Positions 1 to 7,890 of a stretch of DNA of 64,000 nt are shown in pieces. Numbering within the stretch: the first letter of the stretch is position 1; the number at the start of each line of letters is the position of its first letter. The stretch covers positions 17,056 to 81,055 of the forward strand of contig SBGD01000048.1 of assembly GCA_006226775.1 (NCBI GenBank), written 5' to 3'. Both the position numbers and the translations under genes were made by a program. The stretch comes from Paracoccaceae bacterium (lineage in GTDB: Bacteria > Pseudomonadota > Alphaproteobacteria > Rhodobacterales > Rhodobacteraceae). The notes beneath the pieces are model-generated. The model had not been told where the DNA came from. It saw only the letters and a program-made list of their open reading frames with translations, and did not search any database.

Positions 1-514
1 CGCGATGTTCCGCGGCGCACCGGCCAATGTGACCTTCTTCATCGCCGTGCTGGCCTGTGTCGCGGTCTGGGTGCTGCTCTGGCACACCCGGCTCGGCTAC
101 CAGATCCGCGCCTTCGGCCATTCTGAATCGGCCGCGAAATACGCCGGCATCTCGCCGGTGCGCATCACCGTCGTCGCCATGCTGATCTCGGGCGGCTTGG
201 CGGGCCTCATGGCGCTCAACACCACCCAGGGCGAGGCTGAACGGCTGGTGATGAACGCCACCGAGGGCGCAGGCTTCATCGGCATCGCCGTCGCGCTCAT
301 GGGCCGGTCGCATCCTTTCGGAGTCTTCCTCGCCGCCATCCTCTTCGGCTTTCTCTACCAGGGCGGCGCGGAACTCGCACTCTGGACCAATATCCCGCGC
401 GAGTTGATCGTGGTGATCCAGGCGCTGGTGATCCTGTTTACCGGCGCGCTCGACAACATGGTGCGCATGCCGCTGGAACGGGTCTTCATGGCCTTTCGCC
501 GGAAGGAGGGCTGA
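1..514 (+). CDS. Nucleoside-type ABC transporter permease (5' end outside window)
   Basis: This is the C-terminal 170 or so residues of an inner-membrane permease of the branched-chain/ribose permease superfamily (BPD_transp_2), of the YufP/NupB kind that works with a BmpA-type nucleoside-binding lipoprotein. The reading frame is open to the left edge, so the gene starts upstream; full-length relatives are about 350 residues. Several hydrophobic segments are visible, with the family's cytoplasmic loop around RAFGHSESAAKYAGIS. It ends 3 bases before a second permease, so the two subunits are co-transcribed and co-translated. The substrate (nucleoside or purine-like) is inferred from family and gene order, not proven. 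Confidence 0.85.
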   Translation, partial: AMFRGAPANVTFFIAVLACVAVWVLLWHTRLGYQIRAFGHSESAAKYAGISPVRITVVAMLISGGLAGLMALNTTQGEAERLVMNATEGAGFIGIAVALMGRSHPFGVFLAAILFGFLYQGGAELALWTNIPRELIVVIQALVILFTGALDNMVRMPLERVFMAFRRKEG

Positions 515-517
515 GAC

Positions 518-1483
518 ATGGACCTGAACACCATCCTGCAGATCCTCGACTCCACGGTCCGGCTGGCCACGCCGCTGCTGCTGGCCTGCTTGGCGGGGCT
601 GTTTTCCGAGCGTGCGGGCATCTTCGACATCGGTCTGGAAGGCAAGATGCTGGCCGCCGCCTTCTTTGCCGCCGCCTTTGCCTCGGTCACCGGCTCGGTC
701 TGGATCGGCGTTCTGGCGGGGATCGGGGCCTCGCTGGTGCTCTCGGCCATCCACGGGCTGGCCTCGATCACCTTTCGCGGCAACCAGCTGATCTCGGGCG
801 TCGCCATCAACTTCCTGGCCTCGGGCATGACGGTGCTGATCGCGCAGGACATGTTCGAACAGGGCGGGCGCACGCCCTCGCTCATGGCGGGCGGGCGGTT
901 CGAGCCGATCACCCTGCCCTTCGCCGAAAGCCTGCAAGCCGTGCCGGTGCTGGGGCCGATCTATCATGACCTGATCTCGGGCCATTCGGCGCTGGTCTAC
1001 GTCGCCTTCCTGATGGTGCCGCTGTCGTGGTGGGTGCTGTTTCGCACCCGCTTCGGGCTGCGCCTGCGCGCGGTGGGCGAGAACCCGGCGGCAGTGGATA
1101 CCGCGGGGGTCTCGGTGATCGGGCTGCGCTTTGCCGCGGTGGCGATCTGCGGCGTGCTTTGCGGCATTGCCGGGGCGTATCTGGCGACCGGGTTGCAGGC
1201 GGGATTCGTGCGGGAAATGACGGCGGGGCGCGGCTTCATCGCGCTGGCGGCGCTGATCTTTGCCAAGTGGCGGCCGTGGTACGCGCTATACGCCTGCCTG
1301 CTCTTCGGCCTCTTGCAGGCGGTGGCGCTGCGCTATCAGAACATCGACCTCGGCGTCTTTGTCCTGCCGGTCCAGTTCATGGACGCGCTGCCCTATATCC
1401 TGACCGTGGTGATCCTGGCCGGTTTCGTGGGCCGGGCCATCCCACCCCGCGCGGGCGGCGAGCCCTACGTCAAGGAGCGCTGA
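518..1483 (+). CDS. Nucleoside-type ABC transporter permease, second subunit
   Basis: A 321-residue polytopic membrane protein of the YufQ/NupC-like permease family, paired with the preceding permease. The sequence begins with the family-typical N-terminus (RLATPLLLACLAGLFSERAGI) and contains the IFDIGLEGKML motif, then the loop RLRAVGENPAAVDTAGVS that contacts the ATPase. Its length matches the usual 305-325 residues. With the upstream permease, and an ATPase and binding protein presumably further upstream, it would import nucleosides or related heterocycles. The start is an ATG three bases after the preceding stop, preceded by GGAGGG inside the end of the upstream gene. Confidence 0.88.
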   Translation: MDLNTILQILDSTVRLATPLLLACLAGLFSERAGIFDIGLEGKMLAAAFFAAAFASVTGSVWIGVLAGIGASLVLSAIHGLASITFRGNQLISGVAINFLASGMTVLIAQDMFEQGGRTPSLMAGGRFEPITLPFAESLQAVPVLGPIYHDLISGHSALVYVAFLMVPLSWWVLFRTRFGLRLRAVGENPAAVDTAGVSVIGLRFAAVAICGVLCGIAGAYLATGLQAGFVREMTAGRGFIALAALIFAKWRPWYALYACLLFGLLQAVALRYQNIDLGVFVLPVQFMDALPYILTVVILAGFVGRAIPPRAGGEPYVKER

Positions 1484-1579
1484 GCCAGGGGCCTTGGCGC
1501 AGGGCGAAGAATGCCCGGAAGGGCTTGATGAGCCGATGCTGCACTTGCAACCGGGTCACGGTCGGGATTAGGAAGGACC

Positions 1580-2503
1580 ATGCAAATCTACCTGCCCATA
1601 GCCGAGGTTTCGGTGAATGCGATCCTGCTTCTGGGCTTGGGCGGAATCGTCGGGCTCTTGTCCGGCATGTTCGGCGTCGGCGGCGGCTTTCTGATCACGC
1701 CGCTTTTGTTCTTCATCGGCATACCGCCGGCGGTTGCGGTGGCGACCTCGGCCAACCAGATCGTCGCCTCGTCCTTTTCCGGCCTGCTGGCGCATCTCAA
1801 GCGCAAGACCGTCGATCTCAAGATGGGCCTGGTGCTGCTGGTCGGCGGGCTGATCGGCGCGGGCCTGGGCGTCATCGTCTTCAACTACCTGCGCGCGCTG
1901 GGCCAGGTCGACCTGCTGGTGCGGCTGTGCTACGTGGTCTTTCTGGGCATCGTCGGCGCGCTGATGTTCGTCGAGGGCCTGCGCGCCTGGCAACGCGCGC
2001 GCCGCGCCGGAGGCACCCCCCCGGCGAAACGCAAGTACCGCGGCTGGGTCACCGCGCTGCCGCTGAAGATGCGGTTCCGCACCTCGGGGCTTTACATCTC
2101 GGTGATCCCGCCGGTGCTGGTGGGCTTCGCGGTGGGGCTTCTGGCGGCGATCATGGGCGTCGGCGGCGGCTTCATCATGGTGCCGGCGATGATCTATATC
2201 CTGCACATGCCCACCAAGGTGGTGATCGGCACCTCGCTGTTCCAGATCATCTTCGTCGCCGCCTTCACCACCCTGCTGCACGCCATCACCAACCATACCG
2301 TCGACATGGCGCTGGCGCTGTTTCTGCTGGTCGGCGGCGTGATCGGGGCGCAGTTCGGCACCCGCATCGGCCTCAAGATGAAGGCCGAACAGGTGCGCCT
2401 CCTGCTGGCGCTCCTGGTGCTGGTGGTCTGCGGCAAGCTGGCGCTGGAACTGCTGTTGCGCCCGTCGGAGCTTTATTCCATCGCCGATCCGGGGGGCTTG
2501 TGA
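1580..2503 (+). CDS. Sulfite exporter TauE/SafE family protein
   Basis: A 307-residue inner-membrane protein of the TauE/SafE (DUF81) family, which exports sulfite, sulfoacetate or related organosulfur anions. The family's internal duplication is visible: a glycine-rich GMFGVGGGF motif near residue 30 and a second copy, IMGVGGGFIM, near residue 193, each opening a block of membrane segments. Its stop codon overlaps the start of the next gene (TGATG), so the two are translationally coupled. TauE next to a TIGR02186 protein is a recurring alphaproteobacterial pair, so the partner is probably part of the same transport function. Substrate unknown. Confidence 0.88.
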   Translation: MQIYLPIAEVSVNAILLLGLGGIVGLLSGMFGVGGGFLITPLLFFIGIPPAVAVATSANQIVASSFSGLLAHLKRKTVDLKMGLVLLVGGLIGAGLGVIVFNYLRALGQVDLLVRLCYVVFLGIVGALMFVEGLRAWQRARRAGGTPPAKRKYRGWVTALPLKMRFRTSGLYISVIPPVLVGFAVGLLAAIMGVGGGFIMVPAMIYILHMPTKVVIGTSLFQIIFVAAFTTLLHAITNHTVDMALALFLLVGGVIGAQFGTRIGLKMKAEQVRLLLALLVLVVCGKLALELLLRPSELYSIADPGGL

Positions 2504-3264
2504 TGCGGCGGCTGCTGGCGGGTCTGGCATTCCTCGTCCTGCCGCTGATGGCCGAGGCCCAGCCTTCGGTGGTCGAGGAGGACGTGGTGCTCGGCCTGTC
2601 GCACAGCCGGGTGCGGATCACCACCAATTTCGACGGGTCCGAGATCCTGATCTTCGGCGCGATCCGGCGCGAGGCGCCGATGCCCGAGAGCGAGCTTGAC
2701 GTGATCATCGCCGTGGCCGGCCCCTCCAACCCGGTGGTGGTGCGCAAGAAGGCGCGGCACTGGGGCATCTGGATCAATACCGAGTCGGCCGAGATCCGTT
2801 CCGCCCCCTCGCTCTATGCCGTGGCCAGTTCCGCGCCGCTGTCCGAGATCCTGTCGGAACAGACCGACACGATCTACCGGATCACCGCGCCGCGCGCGGT
2901 CTGGACCCTGGGGTCCGAGAAGGAATTCGCCGAGGCCGTGCTGCGCATCCGCCAGAACCAGGGGCTTTACACCCTCAAGGAATCCAGCGTCGAAGTGACC
3001 GAACAGACGCTGTTTCGCACCTCGGTCTCGATGCCGGCCAACCTGACCGAGGGCGCCTATCGCACCCGGGTCTTCCTGCTGCGCGACCAGCAGGTGGTGT
3101 CGGATTTCGAGACCGTGATCGACGTGCACAAGGTCGGGCTGGAACGCTACCTCTTCAACCTCTCGCGCGAGCACTCGCTGGCCTATGGCATCCTGGCCCT
3201 GGTCATCGCCATTGCCGCGGGCTGGGGCGCCTCGGCGGCGTTCCGGATGTTGAGCCGGGCGTGA
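2503..3264 (+). CDS. TIGR02186 family protein (membrane-anchored, exported)
   Basis: A 253-residue protein with an N-terminal signal peptide (ending near residue 20, MAEAQ), a periplasmic beta-rich domain starting VVEEDVVLGLSHSRVRITTNFDG, and one C-terminal membrane segment (about residues 228-247). It fits TIGR02186, an alphaproteobacterial family of unknown function found next to TauE-like exporters. The start was set at the ATG overlapping the exporter's stop (TGATG), because the signal peptide begins exactly there; the open frame itself extends far upstream but is antisense or alternative-frame coding there. The likely role is a periplasmic partner of the TauE exporter, by inference from the coupling. 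Confidence 0.82.
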   Translation: MRRLLAGLAFLVLPLMAEAQPSVVEEDVVLGLSHSRVRITTNFDGSEILIFGAIRREAPMPESELDVIIAVAGPSNPVVVRKKARHWGIWINTESAEIRSAPSLYAVASSAPLSEILSEQTDTIYRITAPRAVWTLGSEKEFAEAVLRIRQNQGLYTLKESSVEVTEQTLFRTSVSMPANLTEGAYRTRVFLLRDQQVVSDFETVIDVHKVGLERYLFNLSREHSLAYGILALVIAIAAGWGASAAFRMLSRA

Positions 3265-3267
3265 CGG

Positions 3268-3313
3268 GGGGCTGATCTGTCGACAGATCAGCCCCGATCC
3301 ATCGATGGATCGG
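3268..3313. repeat. Twin palindrome at a convergent junction (family B, copy 1)
   Basis: Two back-to-back perfect palindromes fill the gap between two convergent genes. The first has 13-bp arms (3268-3280 and 3283-3295) around CG; the second has 9-bp arms (3294-3302 and 3305-3313) around CG. Inner arms are CTGATCTGT and CCGATCCAT. A near-identical element lies at 32242-32284 between another convergent pair, and a third with different arm sequence at 30267-30308. It could act as a bidirectional terminator, although no T-tract follows. Confidence 0.75.
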
Positions 3314-3321
3314 CCCCGCGC

Positions 3322-5964
3322 CTATTTCTCGGTCAGCTTCAACTCGATCCGCCGGTTGCGCGCCCGCGCCTCGGCGGTATTGGCCGGGTCGATCGGCGTG
3401 TACTGCCCAAAACCGTTGGCCGCCAGCCGCTCGGGGTCGATGCCGAGGAAGTTGATCATGTAGCGCACCACCGAGAGCGCGCGCGCCTGGCTCAACTCCC
3501 AATTGTCGGCAAAGAGGTCCGAGCCCACCACCGGCACGTTGTCGGTATGGCCGTCGACACGGATCACCCAGTCGATCTCGTCGGGGATGTCGTCGGCCAC
3601 GGTGCGCAGGATATTGGCGACCTTGGCGATCTCGGCCCGACCCTCGCGCGAGAGTTCCGCCTGGCCGGACTCGAAGAGCACCGAGGAGGAAAAGACGAAG
3701 CGGTCGCCCTCGATCCGCACGCCTTCCTGGTCGCCGATCAACTCGCGCATCCGGCCGAAGAATTCCGAGCGGTATTTCTCGAGGTCCCGGGCCTCTTCCT
3801 CCAGCCGCGCCGCGCGTTCCGCCAGAAGTGCGGCATTGCGCGCCTCGGTCTCGGCGCGGCGCTTTTCCTCCAGCGCCTTTTGCGCCAGCGCGGTATTGAG
3901 GTCGGATCCGAGGTTCTCGATCTGGATCGATTGCGCGGCGTCGCGTTCCTTGAGATCGTCGAGCAGCGCCTGCAACTCGCCCAGTTGCGTGCGCAGCGCG
4001 CCGACCTGCTGGTTGAGCACCTGCGCGCGGCGCTGCGCGGCGGTGGAAACCTCGGTCTGCTGGGCCAGTTCCTGCCGCGCCGCCGCCAGAAGCGCCTCGC
4101 GGTTGGCGGTTTCGGCGCGGCTGGCGACAACATCGGCCTGCGCCGCCTTGGCCGCTTGCTCGGCGGCCAGTTTCAGCGCCAGCGCCTCGGCCAGGTCCTT
4201 GCGGATATCGGCGGCCTCGGTCTCGGCCTTGAGCGTGGCGGAGAGCGCGGCGGAGAGCTGGTCGCGCAGGCTGGTCTCGCCGGTCTCGGTCTCGTTCAGC
4301 GTGGCGCGCAGGTTGGCCAGTTGCTGCTCCAGCGACACGGTGGTTTGCTGCGCCGCGGCCAGTTGCCCGCCCAGCGCGCGGGCGTTTTCCTCGGCGGCCA
4401 GCCGGGCGGCCAGCGCCTCGGCGAGCTTTTCCTCCAGCGTCCGGCTCTCGGCGCGCGCATCGCCCAGCCGGGCCTCGGTCTCTTCGAGGTCGGCCAGGGC
4501 GCGGGCGCGCGCCTGATCCGCGGCGACCTTGGCGGCCAGCGCCTCGGCCAGGTCGTCCTCGACCCCGCGCAGATCGGATTGCGCCGCCAGCGCGCGGGTC
4601 AGTTCCTCTTCCAGCGTCGCCTGCCGTTCCAGCGCCACGGCGCGCGCCTGCACGGCATTGCGCGCGCTGCGCTGGGCCGAGAGCTTGTCGGCCAGCGCCT
4701 GCGCCAGTTGCGTCTCGAGCGCGCCCTTCTCGGCCTCGCTGCTGTCGCGCAGCGCGCTCAGCGCCTGCTGCAATTCGCCGATCCGGGCCGACTGGTCCTG
4801 GCTGTCGAGCAGCGCCGAGGCCAGTTGCGCCTCCAGCGCCGAGAGCCGCGAGGTGGTCTTTTCATCCTCCGACAGCGCGGTCTGCAGATCGGCGCGCAGC
4901 GCGGCATTGCGCTGCTCGGCATCCTCCTGCGCCAGCAGCGCCGCGGCAAGCCGGGCCTTGAGCGCATCGGCCTCCTGGGTCGTTTCCGCCAGCGCCTGGC
5001 CGGTCTCGCCCAGCCGGGTTTCTGCCGCCTCCTGCGCCAGAAGTGCTGCGGCGAGACGCGCGTCGAGATCGCGCTCCGCCGCCTGCGCCGCGGCAAGCAT
5101 GTCCAGCGTCTCCTCGGCCTCGCGGCGCTGGTCCTCCAGCGCCATGGTCATCGCGGTCAGTTCGGCATCCGCGGTCTTGAGCCTTTCGCGCAGCGCGGCG
5201 GCGGCGGCGGAGTCGGCCAGCCGCCGGGCCTCCTCTTCGGACAGGCGGTTTTCCAGCGCGGTCAGTTGCGTGGCAAACCCCTCCTCGGCATCGGCCTGTT
5301 CGGCGCGGATCTGGGCCACCAGCGCCTCCAGCGCCTCGGCCTGGGCGGCGGCGAGGCGGGCGGCCTCGGTCTCGGCGTCGATCTCGTCGCGGGCCTGGGC
5401 CAGCGCGAGTTGCAGCGCCTCCTGCTCCGACATCAGCGCGGTTTCGCGCTCTTCCAGAGCGCCGATCCGCGCGGTGGCCTCGGCCCGGTCGGCCAGAAGC
5501 GCGGCGACCCGGTCCTCGAAACCGGCGATCCGCGCGCGGGCCTCGCCCAGCGCGGTGTCGCGCGCGGCAAGGTCGGTCTCCAGCGCCGCGATCTGCGCAT
5601 CGGCCTGGCCCAGCGCGGCATCGCGTGCCGCCATCCCGTCCTCGAGCGTGGCGATCCGCGCCGCCTGGGCCTCGGCCTGCTTGCGGGCATCGCCCAGGGT
5701 CGAGACCAGGGTGCCGACCTCGCTTTCCAGCGCGGCACTCTTTTCGCGTTCCAGCCCCAGCGCCGCGGCCAGCGCGGCGATCTCCGAGCCCAGCGCGTCA
5801 AGCTGGCTTTCCTGCCCGGTAATGGTCTCGCGCAGGGTGAACTGGACCACCATGAAGATGGTCAGCACGAACATCAGCACCAGCAGCAGCCCGGTCATCG
5901 CGTCGACGAAGCCGGGCCAGATGCTGGCCTGGAACCTCTGTCCGGTACGGCGAGAGAGCGCCAT
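3322..5964 (-). CDS. MotB/OmpA-type peptidoglycan-binding protein with very long coiled coil
   Basis: An 880-residue envelope protein. It has a short cytoplasmic N-terminus and one membrane segment (about residues 18-42, starting WPGFVDAMTGLLLV, which resembles the MotB/ExbD/TolR transmembrane helix). About 690 residues of Ala/Glu/Leu-rich coiled coil follow, with degenerate repeats of the type LAEALAAKLAAEQ. The C-terminal OmpA-like peptidoglycan-binding domain (about 749-880) shows VDGHTDNVPV, LSQARALSVVRYM and the terminal NRRIEL. It follows a MotA/ExbB-like gene with only 3 bases between them, so the two probably form a proton-driven stator-like or Tol-like complex that grips the cell wall. 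Ordinary MotB proteins are 250-350 residues; the extra length is all coiled coil. The exact role is unknown. Confidence 0.85.
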   Translation of the reverse strand: MALSRRTGQRFQASIWPGFVDAMTGLLLVLMFVLTIFMVVQFTLRETITGQESQLDALGSEIAALAAALGLEREKSAALESEVGTLVSTLGDARKQAEAQAARIATLEDGMAARDAALGQADAQIAALETDLAARDTALGEARARIAGFEDRVAALLADRAEATARIGALEERETALMSEQEALQLALAQARDEIDAETEAARLAAAQAEALEALVAQIRAEQADAEEGFATQLTALENRLSEEEARRLADSAAAAALRERLKTADAELTAMTMALEDQRREAEETLDMLAAAQAAERDLDARLAAALLAQEAAETRLGETGQALAETTQEADALKARLAAALLAQEDAEQRNAALRADLQTALSEDEKTTSRLSALEAQLASALLDSQDQSARIGELQQALSALRDSSEAEKGALETQLAQALADKLSAQRSARNAVQARAVALERQATLEEELTRALAAQSDLRGVEDDLAEALAAKVAADQARARALADLEETEARLGDARAESRTLEEKLAEALAARLAAEENARALGGQLAAAQQTTVSLEQQLANLRATLNETETGETSLRDQLSAALSATLKAETEAADIRKDLAEALALKLAAEQAAKAAQADVVASRAETANREALLAAARQELAQQTEVSTAAQRRAQVLNQQVGALRTQLGELQALLDDLKERDAAQSIQIENLGSDLNTALAQKALEEKRRAETEARNAALLAERAARLEEEARDLEKYRSEFFGRMRELIGDQEGVRIEGDRFVFSSSVLFESGQAELSREGRAEIAKVANILRTVADDIPDEIDWVIRVDGHTDNVPVVGSDLFADNWELSQARALSVVRYMINFLGIDPERLAANGFGQYTPIDPANTAEARARNRRIELKLTEK

Positions 5965-5967
5965 GGC

Positions 5968-7218
5968 TTATCCCTCCTGTTCGGGGGTTTCCAGACTGGG
6001 CGGTCGCTGGTTGCGCCGGCTGCGCGCCGAGGGCGCCGAGGCGATGGTCAATTGCCGCGCGGCGGTGTTCAGCGCGCGGGTCAGCTGCGCCAGGTCGGTG
6101 CGCAACTCGGCCATGCTCTCCTGCCGGCCGGCGGACATTTCCTCGAGGATGCGCAGCATCTGCACGTCGATCGAGCGCAGGCGCATCCGGCTTTCGGCAT
6201 CGATCCCGCTGTCGCTGTCCTGGCCCGCGCGGTGTTCCAGCGCGTCGATCAGCCTTTCCTGGCCCTCGGCCAGCCGGGTCAGCGCCATGGTCGGCGCCGC
6301 CTGCGCCTCGAGCCGTTCGGTCATGCGTTCCACGCTGTCGGCCAGCACCGAGAGCTTGTCATCCACCTCGGCCCGGCTGATGTCGGACTGGGTGAACATC
6401 TGCTGCAACTGCTCCATCTGCTCGGACATGTGATCGACCACCGCGACCAGAAGCTGCTGGTCGGAATTGCCCTCGCCCTCGCCCGAGCCGGCATAGCCCA
6501 GCCGGGTGATCGACGAGAGCCATTCCTCGAGCTCGCGGTAAAAGCGGTTCTGGCCGTGCCCGGCGAAAAGCTCCAGCAGCCCCACCACCAGCGACCCGGC
6601 CAGGCCCAGCAGCGAGGAGGCAAAGGCGGTGCCCATGCCGCCCAGCTGCGCCTGAAGCCCCAGTTGCAGGCGTTCAAAGACCTGCCCCGCGGTCTCGCCT
6701 GCCCGCGGCGTCAGCGAGCGGATGGTCTCGACCAGCGCCGGCACCGTGGTGGCCAGCCCGTAGAAGGTGCCCAGAAGGCCCAGGAAGATCAGCAGCGAGA
6801 CGATGTAGCGGGTGATCTCGCGCGCCTCGTCGATGCGCTGGCCGACCGAGTCGAGGATCGAGCGCGACGAGGTGGCCGAGATCTGCATCCGCTTGCCCCG
6901 CGCCCGCATCAGCGTGGCCAAGGGCGCCAGCAGCCGCGGCGCCTTGTGCCCGGCGTCGCGCTCGGCCACGAAGCTTTCGATCCAGCGCACCGAGCCGATC
7001 AGCTGCACCACCTGGAAGAAGGTCGCCAGCACGCCGATCACGAAGACCAGCACGATGAAGCCGTTGAGATAGGGGTTCGAGGCAAAGACCGGCAGCACCC
7101 GCGGCAGCGCCAGGAACAGGCCCGCGCCGACCAGTCCCAGCACGGTGACCATGAACAGCACCTGCCGCACGGGTTGGGAGAATTTCGGCGCGGCCTCGCG
7201 GTCCGGCTTGTCCACCAT
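5968..7218 (-). CDS. MotA/TolQ/ExbB-like proton channel family protein
   Basis: A 416-residue inner-membrane protein. Predicted membrane segments lie near residues 18-40, 51-75, 137-157 and 195-217; the last two carry the MotA/TolQ/ExbB signature (LLIFLGLLGTFYGLATTVP, then GGMGTAFASSLLGLAGSLVV). A hydrophilic C-terminal part of about 190 residues follows, with helical segments around residues 250-400. It is the first gene of a two-gene minus-strand operon with the long coiled-coil OmpA-like protein. By family it supplies the ion channel that drives the partner. It is longer than ExbB or TolQ (about 230) and closer to MotA-like or ZorA-like sizes, but no defence genes are adjacent. Confidence 0.85.
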   Translation of the reverse strand: MVDKPDREAAPKFSQPVRQVLFMVTVLGLVGAGLFLALPRVLPVFASNPYLNGFIVLVFVIGVLATFFQVVQLIGSVRWIESFVAERDAGHKAPRLLAPLATLMRARGKRMQISATSSRSILDSVGQRIDEAREITRYIVSLLIFLGLLGTFYGLATTVPALVETIRSLTPRAGETAGQVFERLQLGLQAQLGGMGTAFASSLLGLAGSLVVGLLELFAGHGQNRFYRELEEWLSSITRLGYAGSGEGEGNSDQQLLVAVVDHMSEQMEQLQQMFTQSDISRAEVDDKLSVLADSVERMTERLEAQAAPTMALTRLAEGQERLIDALEHRAGQDSDSGIDAESRMRLRSIDVQMLRILEEMSAGRQESMAELRTDLAQLTRALNTAARQLTIASAPSARSRRNQRPPSLETPEQEG

Positions 7219-7287
7219 AAGGGACCATTCCTGACATCAGCTAAATACGTCGGGACTCTAGGAAGGATTGCCGGTCAAGCCAAGGAC

Positions 7288-7818
7288 TTATCGGCAAATG
7301 TCACGAACCCGGTCGGCCAACCATTGCAAATCCGCATCCTCGATTCCCAATTCGCTCAGATGCGCGGCGGTGTTCCACAGGTACTCGGTATTGGGCCCGC
7401 GCCCGCCCACCGCGCGGGCAATGATCCGGGCCTGATCTTCCAGCGGCAGCCCGCGGCAATATTGCCAGTGATCGGCGTTGATCACATAGGCCAGCGCCTC
7501 GACCCGGCGGCCATCCTCGAGCCCCAGCATGACGTGCCGCTCGACATAGGCCGAGGAGACAAGCTCGCGCTCGCGCAGGTAGGCCAGGGTTTCGTCCTCG
7601 CTGCCCGGCTCGGCGCGCAGGGCCACCCCGTCGCAGACCGCGCCCGGCGCCTCGTCCAGCGCCAGCACCAGGCCGGGCTCTTCCTCTGTGCCGCGGTGGT
7701 GGATCGAATGCATGCAGAAGCTGCGGTGGTAATGCTCGAGCGAGGCCAGCCGCTGCTCGGCCACCGCGAAGCCGGGATTCCACAGCAGCGATCCGTAACC
7801 GAATACCCAGAGTGCCAT
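7288..7818 (-). CDS. Gamma-glutamylcyclotransferase, ChaC-like
   Basis: A 176-residue cytoplasmic enzyme of the ChaC/GGCT fold, expected to cleave glutathione to 5-oxoproline and Cys-Gly. The N-terminal ligand-binding loop FGYGSLLWNPGF is at residues 6-17. The region after it (HHRGTEEEPGLVLALD, and YLREREL containing the candidate catalytic glutamate) follows the ChaC pattern. The start is the ATG giving MALWVFGYGS, the canonical beginning; a much longer upstream frame is rejected because it is antisense to the DUF2125 gene. It is divergent from the DUF2125 gene with 72 bases between them. Confidence 0.88.
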   Translation of the reverse strand: MALWVFGYGSLLWNPGFAVAEQRLASLEHYHRSFCMHSIHHRGTEEEPGLVLALDEAPGAVCDGVALRAEPGSEDETLAYLRERELVSSAYVERHVMLGLEDGRRVEALAYVINADHWQYCRGLPLEDQARIIARAVGGRGPNTEYLWNTAAHLSELGIEDADLQWLADRVRDICR

Positions 7819-7890
7819 CGTGCTTTTCCTTTCTGCCCCTGCGATGTACTGCAAGGCCGCAACCGGGGAAACCCCGCAGGAGCGCCGGAC

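Noticed and set aside
1027..2502. Open frame running into the TIGR02186 gene from upstream
   Set aside because: It is an alternative frame of the permease and TauE genes; the true start is at 2503, where the signal peptide and TGATG coupling occur.
6674..7218. ExbB-like plus coiled-coil OmpA-like pair as a ZorAB (Zorya) defence system
   Set aside because: The A/B layout is similar, but no ZorC, ZorD or ZorE gene is adjacent: the neighbours are a glutathione-cleaving enzyme and TIGR02186. It fits the housekeeping pair of Rhodobacterales better.
3547..7810. Very long open frame on the plus strand opposite the coiled-coil and ExbB-like genes
   Set aside because: It is antisense to two well-supported genes; the composition (Gln/Arg/Gly/Leu-rich, no domain) is what high-GC antisense frames give. 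Only its last 328 codons, the DUF2125 gene, are real.
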